A stretch of DNA of 49,405 bases, taken from positions 1-49,405 of the forward strand of contig PAIY01000029.1 in NCBI GenBank assembly GCA_002704825.1. Reading direction: 5' to 3'. A program made the translations under genes and the position numbers. Under the pieces are notes generated by a model. It made no database searches and was not told the DNA's origin. It was given only the letters and a program-made list of their open reading frames with translations. The stretch comes from Phycisphaeraceae bacterium. Its GTDB lineage: Bacteria; Planctomycetota; Phycisphaerae; Phycisphaerales; Phycisphaeraceae. Positions 16,660 through 25,133 of this stretch are shown in pieces (position 1 is the first letter of the stretch; the number at the start of each line of letters is the position of its first letter).

Positions 16660-17739
16660 TCAATAAGAAGGTGATGACGTTGATTCACCGATGAACAAAT
16701 CCACATCCAGACTGTCGATGTGCATTGGCCGACCTTCACCTTTATCACGGGACAAAATCCATTCCAACCCCTGCTCCAACAGTGGCAGTCTCGGGCCGGG
16801 TTTGACGGATGTGATCGACGGGATGCAAACCTGTGCTGCATCCACTTCGCCATATCCGACGACCGATATGTCCTTGCCCACCACACGCCCCACTTCGTGA
16901 CACGCACGCATGAAACCCATCGCCATGTTGGTGGTCGCACAGACCATCGCAGTCACATCATCAAGCTTGCCCTGTTGGTGCATCTCCAACGCCAGATCGC
17001 GGGCGCTCATGGCACTGCTCTGGGGTTTACGCGGCGTCTGTTCAAAGACTTCACCGGCGAGTTTGTAATGGTTGACGGCTTGCTGCCAGTAATGAATCCG
17101 GTCTCGTAAAACCGCATCACGATCAGACGCACACAAGAAGTCCACCCGCTGATGCCCAAGCTCCTTGAGATACTCAACGGCACGGCTGACGTAGCGTGCA
17201 GGCGCATTCTCAATACTCGGGATCCCCAGCGAGGTCATATCAAACCAAAGTGAAACAAGTCGATGAGCATGGCGCACCAACCGATCTCGCAAGAGCGGTG
17301 AAAGTTCATAGCGGTAAATGATGAACAGACCGTCGAGTTCCTGATCCAACGCTTCGAACACGCGCGGGTCGTCCTTGTCGTTGTAACTGATCAAATGCAA
17401 TGTGCCATCGTGTTCACCGACCAGTTGGTCCAGATCGGTAAACCACTCACGCATGGCATTGACCGGGAACGTGTCCACAAGCAACCCAATCTGCGGGCCA
17501 CGGCGGGTCTTACTGGTCTTGTGACTCGGCTGCAGGCGTCCGTTGGACATGCGACTAAGGACGCCATCATCAACAAGCTGCTTGGTCGCACGACGGACGG
17601 TCAGGTAGCTGACCCCCAACTCGGTCGCCAAAGCGCGCTCGCCGGGAATCGGGCCGTTGAGGTACATCCCCTGATCGATTCTTGTCGCAAGAAGTCGGGT
17701 GATGGAGTGACATTTGTTGGGTGTAACCGTGCTGCTCAT
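16660..17739 (-). CDS. GntR-type winged-helix regulator with LacI-like sugar-binding domain
   Basis: A 359-aa regulator. Residues 5-72 are a GntR winged helix (IPGERALATELGVSYLTVRRATKQLVDDGVL); residues 85-350 are a periplasmic-binding-protein-like effector domain of the LacI/GalR type (GLLVDTFPV, GHQRVDFLCASDRD, DISVVGYGEVD). This architecture is that of AraR-like sugar-responsive repressors. It sits first in a run of three minus-strand genes and has a promoter embedded in a palindrome at 17773-17800, pointing to autoregulation of the operon in response to a sugar. The ligand cannot be deduced. Confidence 0.88.
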   Translation of the reverse strand: MSSTVTPNKCHSITRLLATRIDQGMYLNGPIPGERALATELGVSYLTVRRATKQLVDDGVLSRMSNGRLQPSHKTSKTRRGPQIGLLVDTFPVNAMREWFTDLDQLVGEHDGTLHLISYNDKDDPRVFEALDQELDGLFIIYRYELSPLLRDRLVRHAHRLVSLWFDMTSLGIPSIENAPARYVSRAVEYLKELGHQRVDFLCASDRDAVLRDRIHYWQQAVNHYKLAGEVFEQTPRKPQSSAMSARDLALEMHQQGKLDDVTAMVCATTNMAMGFMRACHEVGRVVGKDISVVGYGEVDAAQVCIPSITSVKPGPRLPLLEQGLEWILSRDKGEGRPMHIDSLDVDLFIGESTSSPSY

Positions 17740-17753
17740 GCCAAATCTCGTGT

Positions 17754-17800
17754 TATAGCAAATTTGTAATTGACTATAGCGTTGTTGCTATACAAGTCAA
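17754..17800 (-). promoter_or_regulatory. Palindromic operator containing the GntR-type regulator promoter
   Basis: TATAGC-GTTGTT-GCTATA (17775-17792) is a perfect inverted repeat, flanked by further symmetric ATTGACT arms. On the minus strand TTGACT (17795-17800) and TATAGT (17773-17778), 16 nt apart, form a strong promoter within it. A third TATAGC half-site at 17754-17759 lies exactly 21 bp (two turns) downstream. This is a textbook autorepression layout. Confidence 0.7.
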
Positions 17801-17946
17801 TCCGTCGGCAAGAAAAAACTTCACCGTCATGGCAGATGACAGCGCGACGGGCGCATCAGACAGAGCGACGACATGCGCCGTAAAACACTCATAAAAACAA
17901 ACTTATAAAAAAGAAAAGGCGGTAATCAACACCCCATGACCGCGGA

Positions 17947-18627
17947 TCACGACATCGCTTCAACCGTCAGCTTGTTGGCCAGATCGAAGGTGTCATTGAG
18001 AAAGTTCTGCATATTTTCGGTCTTGATGCGTTTGGGGTAGCTGTAAATGATCAGCCAACCGGCTCCGGCCTGGACACGCACTTCCTTGGGGATCAGTCCA
18101 TTTTCAATGCTGGTGAGTAACGCTGGCGTGAAGAGTTGGCGGATGGCGTTTTCATCTTTGCCCGACAGGCGGTAGGTTTTGGAAAACTGGGGATGGGATT
18201 CAAAATCGATATCCTGCATGCCGAACTTCTCAGCGAAACGCGTCAGGAAATTTTCACTCTCCAGTGCAAAGTCCGGCAGGTCCAATCCTGGAATGCAATA
18301 GGCAGCCACGGTCAGGTTGTGCGTCGTTGAGTTCTTGCCACTGCCGGTGGTGTATTGATAGTCGGTGAGGATCAAATCGACATCCGCGACCTTGCCGGTC
18401 ATGTAATTTTTGGCTTTCTTGGATCGTCCTTTCTGGAACACGCCAGCTTCATGACAAGGCATCTCGCCAAGCGCGTTGAGTTTTTCGGCATAGGTCAAAC
18501 CCATCTGCGAAGCAAAGGCCTGGAGTGCTTCACGACGCTTCTTCTCAATGCGCAATCCAGCGACAATCGCAACCACAAAAATACCAATAAAGACCGCAAA
18601 AAATGCAATACCAATGAATGGCCCCAT
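17947..18627 (-). CDS. Hypothetical protein with N-terminal membrane anchor
   Basis: A 226-aa protein that I do not recognise as a named family. One N-terminal transmembrane helix (about residues 4-25) is followed by KKRREALQAFASQMGLTY and a cytoplasmic-looking alpha/beta region; the pattern (TM, then an A-x-x-x-GL-Y stretch, then HNLTVAAYCIPGLDLPDFAL) resembles uncharacterised bacterial proteins near DUF3137. AAAGGA lies 6 nt before the ATG. It is flanked by the regulator promoter and the transaldolase gene, with no sign of an operon. Confidence 0.7.
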   Translation of the reverse strand: MGPFIGIAFFAVFIGIFVVAIVAGLRIEKKRREALQAFASQMGLTYAEKLNALGEMPCHEAGVFQKGRSKKAKNYMTGKVADVDLILTDYQYTTGSGKNSTTHNLTVAAYCIPGLDLPDFALESENFLTRFAEKFGMQDIDFESHPQFSKTYRLSGKDENAIRQLFTPALLTSIENGLIPKEVRVQAGAGWLIIYSYPKRIKTENMQNFLNDTFDLANKLTVEAMS

Positions 18628-18789
18628 ATGTTTCCTTTCAAGACACCTGTGTTTGAGTCAACAGCGCAACACGCTTAACCAGTGTATACGATGAATCAAA
18701 AAATGACTGCCAATCTTCAGTATCAACCAATGTCGAATTGCTGTGAACGACCAAGCAATAGCTGTAGTGCCAATGACATGAATCAGGTG

Positions 18790-19842
18790 TCATCCTGTGA
18801 TTTCATCACGCTTGGAAGCAATGAGTTTGAGCAATGCTTTTTGAGGATCTGCAAACTTGGCCAAACCTTCGCGCATCAGGATTTCTTCGAGTTTTTCCAT
18901 GTCGACGAGTTGGTCGATCTCATCCAACACGTTTTCTTCAGGCAAATCAGCGATGGTCTTGGAGTAGGTCTTGCCCATGTCGTTGATGGCTTTGTTCAAT
19001 GAGGGTGGATTGGTTTGGATGTCCGAACCAACGAGCGCACCGATGTAAAAGTCCGCGGGTTGATCGTCTTTTTTCACGGCTGTCGAAGCGAAGATCATCT
19101 GCTGTTTCAAAGGCAGATTCTTCGATTCCCAGAAAGCCTGATTCATTTTCCAGATGCGCTTGGCGTTGACCAAACCAACCATGCCCTGGGCGGCATTACT
19201 TAAATCGGGGTGATGCTCCTGCGTGTAGACATCCACACGCGAAACGAAAATGCTGTAGACACTCTTGAAGCTGCCGAGCGATTCACGTTTTTGTGCACCA
19301 CGCCAGATCGCATCACGGGCAGCGATGTACTGACGTTCGGTGAAGATCAAGGTGACGTTGAGGTTGAGCCCCATGGCAGCGAGGTCTTCAAGTGCATCAA
19401 GTCCTGCAGCAGTGGCGGGGACTTTGACCATACGGTTTTTGCGATCCTTGCCCCACTTCTGCCCGAGTTTGAGATACGCTGCGACACGCTCGTCATGTGA
19501 CGGACCGAGTTTGGCATCTTCGAGGACCGGATCGAGTTCAAAGCTCACGTATCCGTCATTGCCCTTTGAAGCTTGCCAGAAGGGTTCGAAGACTTCCTGT
19601 GCATCGGTGACGAGTTGATTGGTGGTCGCCCAGGCAACTTCTTCGTCGGACATTTTCTGTTTCATGAAGGCAGCAAGCAGGTCATCAAATCGGCCGGACT
19701 TGATAAGGTCCGCAACGATCAGCGGGTTACTCGTCGCGCCGGTGATGCCCTGATCTGCACAGGTTACAACGAGGTCAGGATCGATGGAGTCAAGCCACAG
19801 CGTGGTGCCTGCATCGATAATGGATTGCATGGATGCGCTCAT
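18790..19842 (-). CDS. tal: Transaldolase
   Basis: Transaldolase (350 aa) moves a dihydroxyacetone unit between sedoheptulose 7-phosphate and glyceraldehyde 3-phosphate in the non-oxidative pentose phosphate pathway. The motifs GITGATSNPLI (residues 32-42) and NRMVKVPATAAGLDAL, with Schiff-base Lys140, and LNVTLIFTERQY are diagnostic. GGAG lies 9 nt before the ATG. It is of the long type found alone or fused to glucose 6-phosphate isomerase; here it is alone. Transketolase lies 24 kb away on the other strand. Confidence 0.94.
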   Translation of the reverse strand: MSASMQSIIDAGTTLWLDSIDPDLVVTCADQGITGATSNPLIVADLIKSGRFDDLLAAFMKQKMSDEEVAWATTNQLVTDAQEVFEPFWQASKGNDGYVSFELDPVLEDAKLGPSHDERVAAYLKLGQKWGKDRKNRMVKVPATAAGLDALEDLAAMGLNLNVTLIFTERQYIAARDAIWRGAQKRESLGSFKSVYSIFVSRVDVYTQEHHPDLSNAAQGMVGLVNAKRIWKMNQAFWESKNLPLKQQMIFASTAVKKDDQPADFYIGALVGSDIQTNPPSLNKAINDMGKTYSKTIADLPEENVLDEIDQLVDMEKLEEILMREGLAKFADPQKALLKLIASKRDEITG

Positions 19843-20050
19843 GTCACGTTTCTCCGGATTGGATTGAAAGTGTCAGGTCAATCCTAACACAAATAAGTTC
19901 GCGATGATGAACAAGTCTGGGACAGGCGCTGCAGAGATGGGAAAACAGTCGCGTGAGATACAGCAATGGCAAACTACTTCGCCGTTTCAGCGACATTCAA
20001 TGTCGCAGCTATGGGTCGAGCGAGAAACTCAAAATGAAAAGACTGTGAGA

Positions 20051-21313
20051 TCAACCACCCTTGAGCAGGATGAGCAGAATCAGCAGGACGACGGAGACCG
20101 CCCAGCCGCCGACCATGGCCCAGAACATGGGCTGCTGTGTCATGGGTGGAGCGTCTTCATCGAGTTCGACGGTGTTGACGATGGCGGTGCCGTGTTCATC
20201 GACACTGGCGTCTTCGAGTGATGCCAGCGATGCCAGGTCGAATTTGCGGCGTGCCTGCAGTGGCGGGTCACCCTTGGCAAGGGCTTCAAGATCCTGAAGC
20301 AGGTCACTGGTGGAGTTGTAGCGGTGATCACGATCCTTGGCCATGCAGACTTCGATGATCTCACCGATGCCAGCCGTGAGGGAAGGATTGAGGTGATCCG
20401 GCGGGATGACTTCTTCCTTGAGGTGCTTGTGCATCACGGCTGAGGGGTTGGGGCCGTCAAATGGGACGCGACCGGTGACCATGTGATAGAAGGTGCAACC
20501 CAGCGAGTAGATGTCAGCACGGAAGTCGATATCCATCTTGCCACGGATTTGCTCGGGCGAGATGTAGTACGGTGTGCCGAAGGCTTTGCCCTGCTCGGCT
20601 TCAGCGGCTTCACGATCCGAGACCGCGCGAGCCAGACCCATGTCCGCGAGTTTGGTCATGCCTTCCTCGTGGATCATGATGTTCTTGGGCTTGACATCAC
20701 GATGAATGAAGCCTGCCTGGTGAGCGTGTTCGAGGGCTTTGGAAGTCTCAATGACAATGCGCAGGGCTTTGTCTTCGGGATACTTGCCCATCTTGACGAT
20801 GTCATCGTAGACGGTGTGCCCCTTGACGTACTCCATGACGAAGTAGTGGTACTCACCAGCCTGACCGACGTCGATGGCCTGAACGATGTGCGGATGATTG
20901 AGCTTGGCAGCAGCCTTACCTTCCTGATAGAAGCGTTCGACGAACTGCGGATTATTGGTGAATTTCTGGGGCAGAATCTTGATGGCAACCAGGCGATCCA
21001 GTGACAGCTGGCGGGCTTTGTACACCGTTGCCATCGCACCGGCACCGAGACGTTCGATGATCTGGTAACCGGGAATCTGCTGAGAGGTCTTGGATTCTTC
21101 AATCTTGGGGCGCAGGCGTTCAAGCTGTTTCTTGGTGACAAAGCCCTTGGTCAACAGCATGCTGGCCAGGCTTCGTTGGTTCGGATCACTCTTGGCACTT
21201 TGCTCACGACGGAGCTTAAGGCACTTGTCGACGTCCTCGGGAGCACACAATCCCTGCTCAACCACCAGACGTCCGACGATGGAATCCTGATTAGCTTTTG
21301 AACTGTCAGACAT
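20051..21313 (-). CDS. Membrane-tethered Ser/Thr protein kinase with N-terminal GspE-N-like module
   Basis: A 420-aa Hanks-type kinase. Residues 10-70 contain two helical repeats (GRLVVEQGLCAPEDVDKCL, ASMLLTKGFVTKKQLERL) resembling the MshEN/T2SSE N-terminal domain. The kinase domain covers about 83-360 with a Gly loop at 90-98, Lys112, HRDVKPKN at 204-211 (Asp206), and DMG instead of DFG at 224-226, then GTPYYISPEQ. One transmembrane helix near residues 397-417 ends the chain, so the kinase faces the cytoplasm as a tail-anchored protein. It has its own promoter upstream and no obvious partner gene. Confidence 0.92.
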   Translation of the reverse strand: MSDSSKANQDSIVGRLVVEQGLCAPEDVDKCLKLRREQSAKSDPNQRSLASMLLTKGFVTKKQLERLRPKIEESKTSQQIPGYQIIERLGAGAMATVYKARQLSLDRLVAIKILPQKFTNNPQFVERFYQEGKAAAKLNHPHIVQAIDVGQAGEYHYFVMEYVKGHTVYDDIVKMGKYPEDKALRIVIETSKALEHAHQAGFIHRDVKPKNIMIHEEGMTKLADMGLARAVSDREAAEAEQGKAFGTPYYISPEQIRGKMDIDFRADIYSLGCTFYHMVTGRVPFDGPNPSAVMHKHLKEEVIPPDHLNPSLTAGIGEIIEVCMAKDRDHRYNSTSDLLQDLEALAKGDPPLQARRKFDLASLASLEDASVDEHGTAIVNTVELDEDAPPMTQQPMFWAMVGGWAVSVVLLILLILLKGG

Positions 21314-21831
21314 CGATATTCCGTGCTCTGAATAAGCCTGATCGTGACATGAGCCCCTCCTGATGAGGCTTTGTCCATAGGACGTTACGCCATATTTCGC
21401 TTTAAGTCAAACGATGTTCAGCCTAACGACTGATAATCTTATAACCGCTGCGAGACTTCAAGTCTAGCCCAAACTATCATTTCGATATTCGGTCAAGATC
21501 AGATCAGCCTTTAGCAACACGCGACTAGCTTGTCGTGAAATGTCATTTCCATGTTACACACCAGCGGGAAAAAGTCCGATAATGCAATGAAGCTGTCAAC
21601 ACACCTGATGCCGATCTTGGCTAAGCTACACTAAACGAGCGATATATCTTTAGATCACCCCCGTAGTTGGGGCAATGCCCGGTTGAGAAAAACCGCTTGA
21701 CAAAGTTGCAACCGACAAGCAATTTCACGCCAAACCCATTACAATACGGATGGACATTGTTCTGTTTGGCAATGCCCTGCTTCCATCCCGCCCATGGGAG
21801 TCGAACTTGACCCTGACATGGAAAGCCTTTG
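21314..21831. other. 518-bp divergent intergenic region
   Basis: The region between the kinase and the polyprenyl synthase gene contains the kinase promoter (21382-21410), a palindrome AGACTTCAAGTCT at 21453-21465, and a TACAAT -10-like box at 21740-21745 that may serve the polyprenyl synthase. No coding potential or RNA gene is recognised. Confidence 0.45.
21382..21410 (-). promoter_or_regulatory. Promoter of the Ser/Thr kinase gene
   Basis: On the minus strand TTGACT (21405-21410) is followed after 17 nt by TAACGT (21382-21387), about 70 nt before the start codon. Confidence 0.5.
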
Positions 21832-22839
21832 ATGCTGTTAGTTGCACCAGTCGACCAGGCCGTCCGTCAGCAGTTAACTGACGAACTTAGCCGCGTGGAA
21901 TCACTCTTCGTCCAGGAGTTGCATAGCCCCCTGGCGTGTGTCAACCGGCTCGTTGCACACGTCGAACGTTACCGGGGTAAGCGCTTAAGGCCGCTACTTG
22001 TCCTCGTGGCGGGCATGGCTTCAAGCCGTGATGGCGCCACGCTCACCCAGGCTCACCGCATCCTCGCCACCGTGGTGGAGATGGTGCATATGGCAACCCT
22101 GGTCCACGATGACATTCTCGATGAAGCCGACGTCCGCCGTGGTGGTGCGACGGTCAACTCCCTGCGTGGCAACGAGACCGCGGTCATGCTCGGTGACTAC
22201 ATGATCAGCCATGCCTATCACCTCTGTTCGAGTATTGATGACCAGACCATCGCCCGAACCGTCGCCAACACCACCAACGTGGTCTGCGAAGGTGAACTGC
22301 TCCAATTGGCCAACCGGGAAAACTGGGAACTGGACGAAGACGTCTACTTTCAAATCATCGACCGCAAGACCGCCAGTCTCTGTGGCACATGCTGTAAACT
22401 CGCAGCCCAACTCAACGATCAAGGCGATGATGTCCAACAGGCGCTGGATCAATATGGTCGAAACCTGGGCGTTGCCTTCCAGATCATTGATGACATTCTC
22501 GATCTGACCGGCGATGAAAACACCGTCGGCAAATCAACCGGTCGCGATTTGACCAAAGGCAAATTGACCTTGCCACTGATCCACTATCGCACCCATGCAC
22601 CTGCCACCCAATGCATGGCCTTTATTGAGATGCTCAAACAACAGGCCAACGACAACGACGATGCCATCGGCAACCAGATCCAGAAACTGCTCACCGACTT
22701 CGGCTCCGTCCAATTTGCGTCCCTGCGTGCTGCCGAGTTGATCATGCAAGCACAGCAAGCCCTGCTGGTCCTTCCCGAGTCACCGGCACGAAAGCTGCTC
22801 CATGAAATGGCCCAGGCCGTTCTCACCCGACAGTTTTAG
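21832..22839 (+). CDS. Trans-polyprenyl (geranylgeranyl/octaprenyl-type) diphosphate synthase
   Basis: A 335-aa trans-isoprenyl diphosphate synthase that elongates allylic diphosphates with isopentenyl diphosphate, supplying quinone or carotenoid side chains. First Asp-rich motif HDDILDEADVRRGG (Asp94, Asp95, Asp98) and second motif IIDDILDLTGDENTVGK (Asp220, Asp221, Asp224) are intact, with GKRLRPLLV for diphosphate binding. The residues before the first motif are small (ATLV), compatible with a long-chain (C35-C50) product. The ATG at 21832 is preferred over the adjoining TTG; the ribosome-binding site is weak. Confidence 0.9.
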   Translation: MLLVAPVDQAVRQQLTDELSRVESLFVQELHSPLACVNRLVAHVERYRGKRLRPLLVLVAGMASSRDGATLTQAHRILATVVEMVHMATLVHDDILDEADVRRGGATVNSLRGNETAVMLGDYMISHAYHLCSSIDDQTIARTVANTTNVVCEGELLQLANRENWELDEDVYFQIIDRKTASLCGTCCKLAAQLNDQGDDVQQALDQYGRNLGVAFQIIDDILDLTGDENTVGKSTGRDLTKGKLTLPLIHYRTHAPATQCMAFIEMLKQQANDNDDAIGNQIQKLLTDFGSVQFASLRAAELIMQAQQALLVLPESPARKLLHEMAQAVLTRQF

Positions 22840-22975
22840 CATGACATCAAAATCTAGCCAGTGAGTCGTCCAAACGACCGAACTCACATACGAACACTAT
22901 TCCAGGGGAACCGAATCTTGTGGTGATAATCCACAGGACTTTTAACAGGGAATTTGGTAGAGCAATCGACCAATC

Positions 22976-23065
22976 ATGACCGATAACAATCAGGTGTCGA
23001 TGCTCGATGTAGCGACTGCCAATTGGATTGAATTGCACCTGTCCGATGACCGATGCAATGGATAA
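22976..23065 (+). other. Possible 29-codon mini-ORF
   Basis: An ATG-started frame of 29 codons (MTDNNQVSMLDVATANWIEL...) without a clear ribosome-binding site. It ends 11 nt before a second mini-ORF. No family is recognised; it could be a leader peptide or chance. Confidence 0.25.
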
Positions 23066-23076
23066 GGACTGATGCC

Positions 23077-23145
23077 ATGTCCATGAAAATTGGCGACTTG
23101 AAATGGAATATGAAGGACTTCACAGAAGTTTACCCAGGTAGATGA
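23077..23145 (+). other. Possible 22-codon mini-ORF with a good ribosome-binding site
   Basis: A 22-codon frame starting MSMKIGDLKW and ending VYPGR, preceded by AAGGA at 8 nt; that site overlaps the stop of the preceding mini-ORF. The context suggests coupled translation of two short peptides, or a decayed gene. No homology is recognised. Confidence 0.3.
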
Positions 23146-23195
23146 CCATATGAGAGAACAGGTAAAGAGTCTGGCAAGTACCCTGGGTTAAATGA

Positions 23196-23225
23196 TTGAC
23201 CCGATCTTGCCTCGCCAAGTACAAT
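23196..23225 (+). promoter_or_regulatory. Promoter of the PAS/GAF/receiver gene
   Basis: TTGACC (23196-23201) and TACAAT (23220-23225), 18 nt apart, lie 32 nt before the ATG at 23258. The in-frame ATG at 23192 lies upstream of this -35 box, so translation should start at 23258. Confidence 0.65.
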
Positions 23226-23257
23226 GTTCATTTCGTCGTCTGACCGAAAATAGCAAT

Positions 23258-24940
23258 ATGAGTAACACAAACAAACGACACATCCTCGCCTTGAACTCCC
23301 TGCCAGCTTCGCTCGACAGCGACTGTTTCCAGGTCTCCGAGTCCGGCGAAGATGTCATGGCCTTGCTTCAAAGTGGTCAGTTCGACATGGTCCTTGCCAA
23401 CTGCAATGACTTCACCGCCATCGAACGCAACCTTGTCACCGATCAGGCGAACCTGGTTTTAAACACCATTGGTGAAGGCGTACTCGTCGTCAATCAGACC
23501 GGTCAGTGTGCCTGGTCCAACAAGCGGATGCAGGCCTATCCTCCTGCTGCGATGGAACAGGTACTTCAAATCTGTTCCCGTGCCGTTGAGATATTCAACA
23601 CGCTGGGTAACAACGATTACGAACACCACACCGCCCCGTCCAAGAAATTCTCATTCCCCGTCGGCCAGGATCAGTTCTTTGAACTCATCGCCTCGCCGGT
23701 GATCCAGAAGGATCAGCCGATCACGCAGGTTGTCGCGGTTGTCTGGGATGCCACGCGCTCCAAGCGTATGGAACAGAAGATCAATGCCATTGATCAAGCC
23801 GGTCGTGAACTGGCTAAGCTAGAATCCGATCGCATCGCCAAACTCACACCAACGGAGCGTCTGGGTTTACTGCGGGACAAGATCATCAAGACTTCCAAGG
23901 AATTGCTGACCTTTGACCACTTTAACATTCGCGTGGTCGATGAACGGGATAAGAAACTCGACATCGTCATCGCTGAAGGTCTTCCGCCTGAAGCATTGGA
24001 GATTGATCTCTACGCCCAACCCGAAGGCAACGGTATCTCCGGCTATGTCGCAGCCACCGGACGCAGCTACATCTGTCATGACACCGAAAAAGACCCGCGT
24101 TACATCCTGGGCATCAAGCACTGCAAGAGTTCACTGACTGTTCCGCTGCGTCTGCATGACAAGATCATTGGCGTCTTCAATGTCGAATCCGACAACGTCG
24201 GCGCCTTTGAGGAAGATGATCGTCAGTTTGCTGAGATCTTCGGCCAGTACATTGCCATGGCATTGAACACGCTCAACCTCCTGGTTGTCGAACGCTGCAA
24301 TACATCAGGTCAAATCGCAGACTCCGTTGTGCAGGAGATGGCAAAGCCGCTTAACGACATTGTCACAGAAGCCAAGATGCTCATCGACGAATACATCGGC
24401 GATGACAACATGCGCACGCGACTCAAAAAGATCATCGAAGATGTCGAGTTCGTCCGTGTCGCCGTGCGCGATGTCGCTCAAGGCACCAAGACCGTGCTGG
24501 GTACCGGTGACATCTCCAGTGAGGTACATGACCCAATCCTCACCGGCAAACGCATTCTCATCGCTGATGACGAAGTGAACATCCGCACCACCATCGGCGA
24601 CATCCTCACCAAGCAAGGCTGTCACTGCACGGTCTGCAAGGATGGCTTCGAAGCCGTCACCGAACTGGAACGCAACAAGTTTGATCTGGTTCTCTCGGAC
24701 ATCCGCATGCCCCATCGCAATGGCTATGAAATCTTTGCCTCCGCTCAGCGCAAGGACAAAGACATGCCGGTGATCCTGATGACAGGCTTTGGCTATGACC
24801 CGCATCACTCAGTCGTCCGTGCCTCTCAGGAAGGTTTGTCCGCCGTGTTGTTCAAACCCTTCAAAGTCGATCAGATGCTCGATGAAGTCTGTAAAGCGCT
24901 ATCGTCACATCCGACGCCCAATCAATCGAGCCACGGTTAA
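23258..24940 (+). CDS. Pseudo-receiver/PAS/GAF protein with C-terminal response-regulator receiver
   Basis: A 560-aa signalling protein. Residues 5-58 resemble a receiver domain lacking its Asp; 65-170 are PAS-like; 205-345 are a GAF domain (GNGISGYVAATGRSYICHD, SSLTVPLRLHDKIIGVFNVES). Residues 350-405 look like a HisKA helical hairpin in which the His position reads VVQEMAKPL, so no phosphoacceptor is present, and no ATPase domain follows. Residues 431-550 form a full receiver (Asp437, Asp438, phosphoacceptor Asp481, Thr509, Lys533). It may be a phosphorylation target of a separate kinase whose GAF/PAS inputs tune dimerisation. Confidence 0.85.
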   Translation: MSNTNKRHILALNSLPASLDSDCFQVSESGEDVMALLQSGQFDMVLANCNDFTAIERNLVTDQANLVLNTIGEGVLVVNQTGQCAWSNKRMQAYPPAAMEQVLQICSRAVEIFNTLGNNDYEHHTAPSKKFSFPVGQDQFFELIASPVIQKDQPITQVVAVVWDATRSKRMEQKINAIDQAGRELAKLESDRIAKLTPTERLGLLRDKIIKTSKELLTFDHFNIRVVDERDKKLDIVIAEGLPPEALEIDLYAQPEGNGISGYVAATGRSYICHDTEKDPRYILGIKHCKSSLTVPLRLHDKIIGVFNVESDNVGAFEEDDRQFAEIFGQYIAMALNTLNLLVVERCNTSGQIADSVVQEMAKPLNDIVTEAKMLIDEYIGDDNMRTRLKKIIEDVEFVRVAVRDVAQGTKTVLGTGDISSEVHDPILTGKRILIADDEVNIRTTIGDILTKQGCHCTVCKDGFEAVTELERNKFDLVLSDIRMPHRNGYEIFASAQRKDKDMPVILMTGFGYDPHHSVVRASQEGLSAVLFKPFKVDQMLDEVCKALSSHPTPNQSSHG

Positions 24941-24955
24941 ATTTTCAAATTCAAT

Positions 24956-24995
24956 TTTCGAATGGTTTCAAACCGCTTGCGGTTTAGCGCGGTTG
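24956..24995. repeat. AACCGC-type palindromic repeat, single (half) copy
   Basis: TTCGAATGGTTTC followed by AAACCGCTTGCGGTTTAGCG, the same palindrome and flank as the fuller copies at 34231-34334 and 42009-42108. It lies just after the receiver-protein stop. Confidence 0.65.
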
Positions 24996-25133
24996 CTATC
25001 TCCTGATTTTGATCACATCTATTAAATCTCTCACGCCAGAGATGATCTTCTGCTACAATCTCCCGTCTGTCCGAAATTGAACACGTAGCACATTAACTGA
25101 GATCGCCGTATTTCAGTAGATTGGCAGAATGCC

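Larger units (their letters stand above)
22840..23257. other. 418-bp intergenic region with a hairpin and two mini-ORFs
   Basis: A hairpin-forming stretch near 22861-22887 (GTGAGT paired with ACTCAC plus an inner CGT/ACG) follows the polyprenyl synthase gene. Two very short open frames lie at 22976-23065 and 23077-23145. The promoter of the next gene is at 23196-23225. Nothing else is recognised. Confidence 0.45.

Noticed and set aside
23192..23258. Start of the PAS/GAF protein at ATG 23192
   Set aside because: This ATG lies upstream of the -35 box of the predicted promoter, so the transcript would begin after it.
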